From JANMCE01 sp963791625 (GTDB lineage Bacteria > Actinomycetota > Acidimicrobiia > Acidimicrobiales > Ilumatobacteraceae): DNA of 64,000 nt. The position numbers and the translations under genes were made by a program. The stretch covers positions 434,001-498,000 of the forward strand of contig CAWBTA010000015.1 in assembly GCA_963791625.1 (NCBI GenBank), in the 5' to 3' direction. How positions within the stretch are numbered: the first letter of the stretch is position 1; each line of letters begins with the position of its first letter. Below, in pieces: positions 8,938-16,858 of the stretch. The notes beneath the pieces were generated by a model, which was not told the origin of the DNA, searched no databases, and was given only the letters and a program-made list of their open reading frames with translations.

Positions 8938-9166
8938 CAGCACGGCAGACCGGCGGCTTTGAGCGCACGGCGCAGGATCACGTGATGCTCGCCAAGCTGG
9001 TTGGCGATCAATCGGGCGTGGCGGTGGGGTGACGGGTGAACGGCCCACCGCCAGCAAACGCAGCGAGATCCGCGGCCGTGTCGTCAGAGGCGTGCAACAG
9101 CCAGTCCTCGAGCACACCGAGAAGCCAGGCGAGAACCTCAACGACGTGAGCCGGGATGCGGATTAC
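8938..9166 (-). pseudogene. Decayed small gene, two frames joined by a shift
   Basis: On the minus strand one frame reads IPAHVVEVLAWLLGVLEDWL and ASDDTAADLAAFAG, then the next frame continues ARLIANQLGEHHVILRRALK and AAGLPC before a stop at 8938. Both halves are amphipathic-helix-like and together would form about 75 residues. No ATG, GTG or TTG precedes the first half after its upstream stop. I do not recognise the family. A frameshift near 9017 and loss of the start suggest decay. Confidence 0.3.
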
Positions 9167-9377
9167 CCCTCATCGGCAGGTCTCACCGCCGGTGTGCACT
9201 CGTCTGTGCTGCTTTCCGTGGGCTTGGTGGTCATTCGGGCGCGCCGCACGTCGGGCCGGTAGTCGGGCGGTTCTTAAGCCAAGCACGCAAAATCGCCAGC
9301 TAGAAACGTCACCAGCCGGCCAGTCCCGTCGACTCCTGCCATCGCCCATGAGCTGCTGGCGAACGATCACGACGACG

Positions 9378-9707
9378 CTAAGGCCGCAAAATATCGACCG
9401 GGATCAGCCGGAACGGCTCGCGACCGCTCAAACCGCGCACAACCTGCGGCACCTCAAACAACAGGCACATGCCCATACACGCCAGCAGCGGGGTCACCGA
9501 TCCGGTAACCAACAACACCGTGGCGGCGATATGGAACGGAAGATAGACACATTGAAACGCGAACGCCTGCCGAGCATGGCGACGTGGCAGCGACTCAGGC
9601 CGAGCCGTCGACCAGACGATAAGAGGCAGCAACACACTCAGGAACGGCATTCCAAGGTGGCACAAACCGCTCCGGCGGAGATCCGAAACGCTCGCCGAAT
9701 CAGTCAT
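9378..9707 (-). CDS. DUF4870-like small membrane protein
   Basis: From ATG 9707 the gene encodes 109 residues. Segments are CHLGMPFLSVLLPLIVWST, a short ARPESLPRRHARQAFAFQ loop, a second pair of hydrophobic helices, and the end GREPFRLIPVDIL. This follows the DUF4870 pattern (membrane helix, H..QA..FQ loop, two helices, then a short polar tail). The open frame extends upstream to 9995 with low-complexity sequence and a possible extra helix; that extension is doubtful. It is the first gene after the displaced RHS tip at 10.0 kb, so an immunity role is conceivable, but this family is common outside toxin loci. Confidence 0.55.
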   Translation of the reverse strand: MTDSASVSDLRRSGLCHLGMPFLSVLLPLIVWSTARPESLPRRHARQAFAFQCVYLPFHIAATVLLVTGSVTPLLACMGMCLLFEVPQVVRGLSGREPFRLIPVDILRP

Positions 9708-10030
9708 CTCATACTCGACAGCGTTGTCTGTACCGCTACCGCACACGACCGTCGCAAACCAAACAAGCGCGGCAAACGACCGACGACGATCACTTGCGTC
9801 TGCCGTCTTCATCCACCATTGCACAACCCGTAGAGCGAAGCAACCAAGAAGGATAGCGATCCCAATGGGGCTGGGACCTTCGACCCGGTTGATCCAGCGA
9901 GCAACATCAACCGAATCGCCACCAATGCATGAGTGAAGCTCCGAATGAGGCCTTCCCAACATCGAGGTCATTATTAGCTGGGGCTGACAGACCAAAGCTC
10001 TTACTCAAGCCAGCCTTGTTCTCCCCATCC
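9708..10030. other. Intergenic stretch between displaced RHS tip and DUF4870-like gene
   Basis: On the minus strand this contains the doubtful N-terminal extension of the DUF4870-like frame, up to 9995. No other gene, terminator or repeat was seen. Confidence 0.4.
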
Positions 10031-10880
10031 TCAAAGCGATACGTCGCTGAAGCACCACCGAATGAGATAGGAGGCGTTGACGGTCAGTTCAGTTGACTGG
10101 CGAGGCTCGGCGGAGTTCGGCCTGTCAGTCAGAATCAGACCCGGGCTGGACATGCCCAGACCAAAGCCAAAGTTGAGCCACAAGCCGTTTTTGTCCATAC
10201 CAGTCTGAAGGCATGCAGCAAACCAACAGCCGGCGTCAATACCAAGCTTCGGGACAGGAGCATCGTGCGGATCGTACGACGGGTCATTCACTCGCCGCCA
10301 GGCGTCCGTAAAGTCGCCCTTGGGGCCAGAGCGCCCATCCATCCATGTGACTTTCGTTACCGCCCTCGCACTGTCACGGAAGACACGGCCCTGCTGACCT
10401 CCGCTTCCAGGATCGATGTCGACGAGTTCGCTCGTACCGCTCCCATCAAGGCTGACGTGAGTTCCACCGCCGCACACCAGCTCGCCGTTCACAACCGTGC
10501 TACACAACCCGCTCGGGTCACTAAAGGTGATCGGGTTGTTGTTTCCGTAGCCGTAGGCGTCCCTCGTCATCGAGATTAAGGGGTCGACGCTGATGAATCG
10601 GCCGAAGGTGGGGTCTAGGTAGCGGTTGTTGAGGTAGTCCAGCCCGGTCGCTGCGTCTTCGGTTTGTCCGAGGAAGCCGCGATCGGTCGTAGCGATCGCG
10701 TCGTTGGCACGGAGTCCGCCGTAAGGAAAGTACCGGTTGATCGACACCGCACCGCCGGTGTCAACGGTCGCCGAGGTCGAGCCTTGTCGGTTCCCGACGA
10801 TCAGCTTGACCGGGTCGCTGCAGTCCCGGTCGTGCCCTGGCGCAGAGCGACTGTCGTCCCCCAGAGCGAGTAGTAGCGGC
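10031..10880 (-). pseudogene. Displaced RHS core with unrecognised C-terminal tip
   Basis: The frame from 10747 starts inside an RHS core: NRYFPYGGLRANDAIATTDR, GFLGQTEDAATGLDYLNNRY, DPTFGRFISVDPL and YGYGNNNPITFSDPSGL. A tip of about 150 residues follows (GGGTHVSLDGSG ... LLVDIDPGSGGQ-like linker, KLGIDAGCWFAACLQTG, then WLNFGFGLGMSSPG). It has no start of its own. Further upstream, RYYSLWGTTVALRQG lies in another frame from 10878, so the copy is frameshifted near 10815 and lacks the shell. This is the layout of an orphan tip left behind when a new tip displaced it. The tip is not a toxin family I know. Confidence 0.78.
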
Positions 10881-11114
10881 TAAGAGTTTTGAGCCGGTTG
10901 GTGGGGGTCTTACTTCGATCGTCGAAGATGCCAACCTGACCGTTGCTGAAGCCAGCATTATCGCTCTTATTCCGCCCGTCGTGACGGTAGCTGCCGTTTA
11001 GGGCCATCTGGCGCTGGTTCGAGCGGTGCGGTGGGTGATCTACGGTTCGCGCCGCCCTCCGATCTCTGGCAAGCCGCCGGCCACTGTGCAGGCAGGACCA
11101 GGGCGGATCGCAAG

Positions 11115-11531
11115 TCAAGATCCGAGCACCTTAACCGGGTCGATACCAAGCGCGATCAGGTCGTCCTCGATTCTGCGGATGAACGACACAACCGCCCAGC
11201 GAACGACTGCCCACCCTAGGGGGGAACTCGAACTCGAAGGGGCAAAGACCGAGCTGACGACCCAACCGGGCAAGGAGTGCCGGATAGCAACCGATCCGAC
11301 TTCTTCGAATGACATAGATTCAAATTCGAAATCGCCCCGGTCGGTGTCAATGAGCCAGCTTCTCAAGGACCGCGCAAGTTCAGCGACTGGGAAGGCCGGC
11401 TCCTCGTAGACGACGACTTCACCGGCCCACACACGCAATGTGGCCTCAAGCGAAACCAGGTAGTCAGCTGGCGTCGTGCCACGAAGGTCGCTTGACTTGA
11501 GCTCGTCGTAGGTGATCAGCACATCGTTCAC
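11115..11531 (-). CDS. Probable immunity protein of a displaced RHS tip (DUF7878-like)
   Basis: The 138-residue protein starts at GTG 11531. It contains VYEEPAFPVAELARSLRSWL, DFEFESMSFEEVGSVAIR and the end LIALGIDPVKVLG, resembling small acidic immunity-type proteins found after actinobacterial RHS tips; the DUF7878 assignment is from memory. Its start overlaps the stop of the upstream toxin-like tip as GTGA, which is strong positional support for a toxin-immunity pair. The gene is intact although its toxin is not. Confidence 0.65.
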   Translation of the reverse strand: MNDVLITYDELKSSDLRGTTPADYLVSLEATLRVWAGEVVVYEEPAFPVAELARSLRSWLIDTDRGDFEFESMSFEEVGSVAIRHSLPGWVVSSVFAPSSSSSPLGWAVVRWAVVSFIRRIEDDLIALGIDPVKVLGS

Positions 11532-11830
11532 CCCGCCACCACCGGGAATGCGTTGATCACGCGTCCATCGCCGGTGACGATGACGCGAATGAAGGTCTGC
11601 CCCTTCGTGCCGACAACCTGTCCGGCGGGAACGATCGCCCGGAAGGTGCCATCAAGTTAATTTGGGAGAAACTGCACTCCATCAGATCGAAGTCCTTTCG
11701 CCACCCACCCCTGCACCTCGCTAATACTTTCAGATGCGAACTTGGCGTGGTTACCGCCAGCCGATGCAAGGTGCTTGTTCTTGATGAAGATGGACGCCGG
11801 GTCTTCCGCTGCACGGAACGCAGCGGACGA
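11528..11830 (-). pseudogene. Displaced RHS toxin tip, cut by an IS and by an in-frame stop
   Basis: The reading frame from the IS junction at 11830 encodes IFIKNKHLASAGGNHAKFAS and VQFLPN. An in-frame TAA follows at 11657-11659, then LDGTFRAIVPAGQVVGTKGQ, FIRVIVTGDGRVINAFPV and a TGA at 11528-11530. The NKH..GAGG ... GTKGQT.IRV ... INAFPV pattern is that of small RNase-like (BECR-fold type) tips of polymorphic toxins; the assignment is from memory. Because the sequence after the TAA remains in frame and family-like, the stop is probably recent. The 5' part ends at the IS3-family insertion. Confidence 0.6.
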
Positions 11831-11856
11831 TGGGGTCTGCCCAGGGTTTGGTTGAC
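11831..11856. repeat. IS3-family terminal inverted repeat, left
   Basis: Starts TGGGGTCTGCCC and ends GTTTGGTTGAC. It pairs with 13066-13091 at 22 of 26 positions; the mismatches are at position 6 and positions 13-15. Confidence 0.85.
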
Positions 11857-11876
11857 GGGTTGGGTGTAGAGAGTGG

Positions 11877-13025
11877 TCAGGCCGCTTGAGAGGTCTTGTA
11901 GATGATCTCATAGGCGACGGGGGTGAGGTTGCCTCGGGCTCTTTGACGCCGGCGCCGGTGGTAGGTCCGCTCGATCCATGTCACGATCGCAACCCTCAGT
12001 TCTTCACGGGCGGCCCAGCGTTGCCGGTCCAGCACGTTCTTTTGGAGGAGAGCGAAGAACGATTCCATCGCCGCGTTATCCCGGCCGCTGCAACGCGGCC
12101 CATGGAGCCTTTCAGCCCGTGACGTTTCAACGCGGCGACGAAAACGGTGGAACGAAACTGGCTGCCCCTATCGGAGTGGACAATCGTGCCGACCGGGTCT
12201 CGTAACGCCACCGCGTTCGATAACGCTGAGGTTGCGAGTGCTGCGGTCATTCTCGTCGTTGATCGAGTAGCCGACGATCCGGTTGGACCACACGTCTTTG
12301 ATAGCGCACATGTAGAGCTTGCCTTCGCCCGTTGCGTGCTCGGTGATATCGGTCAGCCAGACGGTGTTGGCTGCGGTGGCGGTGAACTGCCGGCCCACCA
12401 AGTCGTCATGCACGGGCGGGCCGGGTTTCTTGCCTGAGCCCGCGTTTCTTGGCGAACACCGACCAGATCTGCTGGAGCTGACACAGCCGCTGCACCCGGT
12501 TCTCGCTCGCGGTCACGCCGGCCTCGGCGAGCATGTCAGCAATGAACCGATACCCGAACGCCGGGTCATCACCATGGATCTCGAGGCCTGGTCGATCAGG
12601 TGGGCGTCGTCCCAGTCTCGTCTGCGAGAACGGGTTGGCCCGCCATTTGTAGAACGCCTGCTTGGAGAACCCGAGCACCCGACAGCGTCAACGGACCGGT
12701 ATGCCATCGGCAGCCAGTTCGATCACGAGCGGGTACATCATTTTGGGAGCGACTCCCGAGCAAAGAACGCCGCCGCCCGCCGCAAGATCTCGTTCTCTTG
12801 CTCCAAGATCCGGTTGCGTTTACGGAGCTCACGGACCTCGACGTCTCGGCGGCCGCGACGCCGGGCCGCACGCCGTCTTCGATATCAGCCATCTTCAGCC
12901 AGCGGTGCAAACAGGCTTCGGAAATCCCGAAGTCCTTCGCTACCTGCGCAAGCGGTCGTGTCACCCTTGCGGGCGACACGCACAACATCATTACGGAACT
13001 CCAAAGGGAATGCCTTGGGCATCAT
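11877..13025 (-). pseudogene. IS3-family transposase (orfA plus orfB), multiple frameshifts
   Basis: The transposase would start at ATG 13025 (MPKAFPLEFRNDVVRVARKG). The orfA helix-turn-helix then continues in another frame as LAQVAKDFGISEACLHRWLK. OrfB pieces are spread over several frames: LGFSKQAFYKWRANP, DPAFGYRFIADMLAEAG, the first DDE aspartate in VWLTDITEH with GKLYMCAIKDVWSNRIVGYS, the second in IVHSDRGSQFRS, and the glutamate in MESFFALLQKNVLDRQ. At least five frame changes are needed, more than the single programmed -1 shift of IS3 elements, so it is dead unless the sequence is poor. Confidence 0.85.
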
Positions 13026-13065
13026 GACTTCCTTCCAGCAAGGACCAAGTCCTCACAGATTAGAA

Positions 13066-13091
13066 GTCAACCAAACTGGGGGCAGTCCCCA
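13066..13091. repeat. IS3-family terminal inverted repeat, right
   Basis: Reads GTCAACCAAACT ... CAGTCCCCA on the plus strand, the inverted partner of 11831-11856. The outer edge next to the upstream RHS-derived flank is at 13091. Confidence 0.85.
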
Positions 13092-13296
13092 ACGCCAGCT
13101 AACACTCTGCTGCGGAAGGTCACAAACTGACCCGACGTACCGCCCGACAGAACGGCAACAATCGACGCGTGGTGGTGAAGTCGTCGGCCTATGCTGTCGT
13201 CTTATCCGTGCCAGATCACGACGACGGGCGGCACCAACCAGGACCAAATAGAGACTGACTCATCCAGCGATGTCCGCTAGCTCTGCGAGGACCAAG

Positions 13297-13569
13297 TCAC
13301 ACTTCGCCGCGCAGGGCTTCCTCGTCAAGGCCGCCAACACTCAGACGGACCTGCGGATCAGAGCAATAGTCGTCAACGTCAGCGAACAGCCCATCGAGAA
13401 CACAGAAGAGGTCGGGGGGCCAATCGGTCGCGTCGTCCTTGTAGAGCCTGAGGAACACCACCTCGAACTCGTTTGCCGACATGGCTCCAGCTGTGAACAA
13501 GCGGAGAAGGATCGCATAGGGCGCAACGGCAGGAATCCACGAAGACCACCACAACTCAGCCACCTCCAA
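13297..13569 (-). CDS. Colicin-D-like immunity protein
   Basis: About 90 residues from a TTG start at 13569, or 88 from GTG 13563. The core AILLRLFTAGAMSANEFEVV, FLRLYKDDATDWPPDLF and VLDGLFADVDDYCSDPQVRL matches my memory of the bacterial self-protective colicin-like immunity family. The gene overlaps the end of the RHS C-terminal tip by 14 bases, so it is the cognate immunity gene. It should bind the toxin tip in the producer's cytoplasm. The gene is uninterrupted. Confidence 0.75.
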   Translation of the reverse strand: MEVAELWWSSWIPAVAPYAILLRLFTAGAMSANEFEVVFLRLYKDDATDWPPDLFCVLDGLFADVDDYCSDPQVRLSVGGLDEEALRGEV

Positions 13570-14412
13570 GACTAGCTTTCGTTATGACGTACTGAAGCTG
13601 GGCCGCGCTCATCCGCCACCCGCTCACAAACGCTCCGTCGGTCGCCTGCACAACGACCTGCGCCGTTGTCAGGTTGTAGTTCAGAATCGCCGGACTGCCC
13701 CGGTAGGTGCCCATGACGCGCACAGTACCCGAGTCTGCGACGAACAGAGTCAGCGCCTTGCCGAAGGCCTCGAACCCCGCTGCTCCACGCGACTCAACGA
13801 CCCCGAAATCGGCAGCGGTGTTTGAACTTCGCCTCAAGTTGTGCCGCGCCGGCCTCAAACGCCACCGCCGGGATCGGGTTCGGATCCACGAGCGCCGGAA
13901 ATCAAGGTACCTGCAGGGAGTACAGAGTCTGATGCACGTAGCAAACAGCGACGGTCCAGCCCCGAGAGCTGCGGCAGCGCCACCTGTCATCACTATCGTG
14001 AGCCCGGCTACGAGGTACATGCCATCGGTTCTGGGCACCCCATCAGGCCTCCGGGCTTGCATGATTCGTAGATCTGCGTCGGCTGCGTTGTCTGAGCACC
14101 CACCGTTACAGGCTGCGACCGCCGAATCGTACGCGGCTGTCACCTCCGCGGCGGAAGCCAAGGGGCGTGCTTTCTCCGACGCGGCGTACATGTTCGAGTC
14201 GTCATACCAAGAACCAGCCTCAAGCCCGCTCGGGTCCGAGTAGGCGATCGGGTTGTTGCTCGCATACCCGTAGGCGTCGCGTGTGGTGTTGACGAGGGGG
14301 TCGACTGAGATGAATCGGGCTAAGGTGGGGTCGAGGTATCTTGCGTTGAGGTAATCCAGCCCGGTCGCTGCGTCTTCGGTTTGGCCGAGGAACCCCCGGT
14401 CGGTGCGTAGCG
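13556..14412 (-). pseudogene. RHS C-terminal core and colicin-D-like toxin tip (3' end of the broken RHS gene)
   Basis: After a one-base shift near 14412 the RHS core continues in frame: TTDRGFLGQTEDAATGLDYL, RYLDPTLARFISVDPLVN, YGYASNNPIAYSDPSGL. The tip follows with a hydrophobic pair of segments (YLVAGLTIVMTGGAAAALGAG) and a C-terminal module, FEAFGKALTLFVADSGTVRV, SPAILNYNLTTAQVVVQA, FVSGWRMSAAQLQYV and LGGG. That module resembles colicin-D-type tRNase tips, and a colicin-D-like immunity gene overlaps its end. The middle (about 13.82-13.93 kb) is Arg-rich and is better explained by another pair of compensating shifts (an alternative frame gives GTLISGARGSEPDPGGGV). Confidence 0.72.
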
Positions 14413-16580
14413 ATGGCGTCGTTACCGCGTAGGCCGCCGTAGGGGAGGTAACGGTTTCGGTTGGCGGTGGTACTTCCGGCGACCGTGGTGACCGAGGTTG
14501 AGGCTTGGTGGTTCCCGAACATCCACTGCAGGGTGTCGCTACCGCCGCCGCTGGTGCCTTGGCGCAGTGCCATGGTTTCGCCGGCGAAGGTGTAGTAGCG
14601 GGTGTAGGTAGTAGGTCCGGGGACTGCCAGTTGTCGCAACGCGAGCGTCGCCGTGGCGGAGATCGCCGCAGTTGTGCTCACGGTAACTTTCGTGCCGATG
14701 GCACCGGCGGCGGCTCGAGGGAAATCGGACGTCTCGACGGAAAGCGACCTTACGCCTGTTCCACCGGCTTGATCGGCTCGCTCGGTGGACCCGGCGGGCG
14801 GTGTCATCGTGGCGACGACGATGGGCGACGTGACCGTGATAGCGAGATCATTCGCAGCGGTCGTCACGACCGACGGCGCGATGTGCGAGGTGCCCGAGAT
14901 ATTCGAACCGGTAGCGGACACATCGATCGGTGTCAGCGGATCCACAGAGGTGTAGGCCGAGACGGCGGCGACGGCTTTGGTGGATTGGGACAGCCCGAAA
15001 GACCATGACGCCGGATCCCCGGCCGCGACCGCATGCGTCCATGTGGTGAGCTGTTCTCCAGCAACCCCACTCTTGGTAGCTGGTGTCCAGCCTGCGGGCG
15101 GGGTGATGGCCGTGAGGGTGCCCGTGCCGCCGGCGACAACGGTCACGTCGTCAAGGTACCAATCCGCAACGTCGGTGTTGTCCATCCATACCTGCACGAA
15201 CCCTGTACCCGGTGGCGGCGTGTACGTGGTGGACCATTGTTGCCACGCTGTCGCGGAGAGCACTTTGCTGGGCACGGTGGCACTGCCGAGCCAACTCCAT
15301 GTCGGGCTAAAGAACATCACTCGGGGAATCACGGTCCCGTTGCCTTTCATCCAACCCGACAGAGTGTTCGGCACCCCGGCGGTGAATGAGACGTTGCTAC
15401 CAACCGATGAGCCAGCCGCGTTCGCTACCGCGATGAGGGAATTCGCACCTGCGTGAAATTGCGCACTGGTGGTGTACGTCGTGCCGATCCATACGTCGGC
15501 CTCGAACCCGGTCGTTGACAGGGTCGTGGCACCGCTCGTGACGACAACATCATCAAGGAAATACGGGTTGGTCGCGCCACCAAGGAATACCTTCACGAAC
15601 GCGGTACCGGTCGGTGGCGTGTAGGTCGCGGTCCACTGTGTCCACGCCGTAGGCGACAGGGTGAGATTCGTCACGGTGGCCGACCCAAGCAATGACCACG
15701 TCGAGCTGAAATAGCGGACCGATGGCGTTATCGTGCCGGTGCCTTTCAACCAGCCCTTGAACGTGTTCGCCGTTCCTACGGTGAACGACACGTTGCTTTC
15801 CGTGTTGTACACGTTCACCGACAACGCGTTCGACCCGGTGTGGGCTTGGGCGGTTGTTGTTCGCGTGTACCCAGTCCACACGTCTTTCTCGTATGTCTTT
15901 GTCGACAGCGTCGTCACCGGGATAACCGGACCATCAGCAGCAGCGACGGAAGCGACCAGTACATCACCCGCCACGGCAACGACCGGTTTCGTCACCGTGA
16001 CCGTGACTGCGCCTGCCGCGTTGTTGCCCGACGTGCTAGCCCGATGAGCCGGCAACAGGGGGAGCGCTGTTTTGAGCTCGATGTCGGGGAGGTACAGGTT
16101 TTTGGTGCCATCCGCATTAGTGCGGATGATTCGTTGGCCGTCCGCGTTGTACACGAACCCTGTCGACTGCCCGCTCGCGGTCACAGTCTTCAACCGGTTG
16201 TAACCGTCATACGCGAGAGTCTGAGCGACACCGTTCATCGTGCGGGTCGTCATTGACCCGTTGCAGTCATACCCATACGAGCCACCGTTCCCGCTGGTCG
16301 CAGTGACAGCGTGGGGTTTGGTGACGTTCGCGCCGTTGCACGCCACCGACGGTGCCGCGTACGTGTACGTGGCGGGTGCCGGCGTGGCGGTTCCCGACCC
16401 GGTGTTCGACGTGATGTTTCCGATGTTGTTGTACCCGAACGTAAGGTTGTACGGGGATGGTCCTGTCACTGTCGCGGTACCGCACGCAGCGTTCGTAGTC
16501 GTGTAGGCGCTCGTGAGCCGGTTCCGGGTGTCGTACCCGTAGCATTGGCGTTGGCCCGGCGTAACGGTGGGGTCGAGCAC
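14220..16580 (-). CDS. RHS shell, middle section, with two inserted carbohydrate-binding-like modules
   Basis: This frame continues the RHS protein after an in-frame TGA at 16653-16655; coding similarity extends up to 16652 (VASYLNDTYVYDANGNITSV). It begins with YD-repeat sequence (YGYDTRNRLTSAY, YDCNGSMTTRTMNGVAQTLA). An insert of about 430 residues then replaces a short loop: two tandem beta-rich modules, each with a WTGYTRTT/WIGTTYTT start, an NTFKGWLKG/NTLSGWMKG strand and a DDVVV/DDVTVV end, as in CBM4/9-like jelly-roll domains, then a third beta-rich segment. RHS resumes with TRYYTFAGETMALRQG and GNHQASTSV. Sequence after NDAIAT near 14412 is out of frame; removing one C restores the core. 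Confidence 0.85.
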   Translation of the reverse strand: MLDPTVTPGQRQCYGYDTRNRLTSAYTTTNAACGTATVTGPSPYNLTFGYNNIGNITSNTGSGTATPAPATYTYAAPSVACNGANVTKPHAVTATSGNGGSYGYDCNGSMTTRTMNGVAQTLAYDGYNRLKTVTASGQSTGFVYNADGQRIIRTNADGTKNLYLPDIELKTALPLLPAHRASTSGNNAAGAVTVTVTKPVVAVAGDVLVASVAAADGPVIPVTTLSTKTYEKDVWTGYTRTTTAQAHTGSNALSVNVYNTESNVSFTVGTANTFKGWLKGTGTITPSVRYFSSTWSLLGSATVTNLTLSPTAWTQWTATYTPPTGTAFVKVFLGGATNPYFLDDVVVTSGATTLSTTGFEADVWIGTTYTTSAQFHAGANSLIAVANAAGSSVGSNVSFTAGVPNTLSGWMKGNGTVIPRVMFFSPTWSWLGSATVPSKVLSATAWQQWSTTYTPPPGTGFVQVWMDNTDVADWYLDDVTVVAGGTGTLTAITPPAGWTPATKSGVAGEQLTTWTHAVAAGDPASWSFGLSQSTKAVAAVSAYTSVDPLTPIDVSATGSNISGTSHIAPSVVTTAANDLAITVTSPIVVATMTPPAGSTERADQAGGTGVRSLSVETSDFPRAAAGAIGTKVTVSTTAAISATATLALRQLAVPGPTTYTRYYTFAGETMALRQGTSGGGSDTLQWMFGNHQASTSVTTVAGSTTANRNRYLPYGGLRGNDAIATHRPGVPRPNRRRSDRAGLPQRKIPRPHLSPIHLSRPPRQHHTRRLRVCEQQPDRLLGPERA

Positions 16581-16858
16581 GGATGTAATGTTGCCGTTCG
16601 CGTCGTAGACGTACGTGTCGTTGAGGTACGAGGCAACCGTTGGGCGATCAACTCAAGCTGTAATGCGGCGTTGTAACAAGTCGTACCCGAAGGTTTCGTC
16701 AACGTACGCACCCGAGGCTGTCGTGCCGGCTCTAAGTGATATTCGTTGGCCGATATTGTCGTACACCGTGTTGGTCACGTAATCGACCGTGCCGCTCATC
16801 AAACTCGGCACCCCGAGCGCTGTCGACGCGGTCGTCACAGTCTCTGCGGGTTGCCCGT

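Larger units (their letters stand above)
11831..13091 (-). mobile_element. IS3-family insertion sequence, degenerate, 1,261 bp
   Basis: The ends are imperfect terminal inverted repeats of 26 bases (22 matching) beginning TGGGG and ending CCCCA, with the transposase reading from the 13091 end. Length, TG...CA termini and an orfA/orfB-type transposase fit the IS3 family. The flanking four bases read GCGT and TCGT on the minus strand, three of four identical, so any target duplication is imperfect. The element lies inside a displaced RHS toxin tip. Confidence 0.85.
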
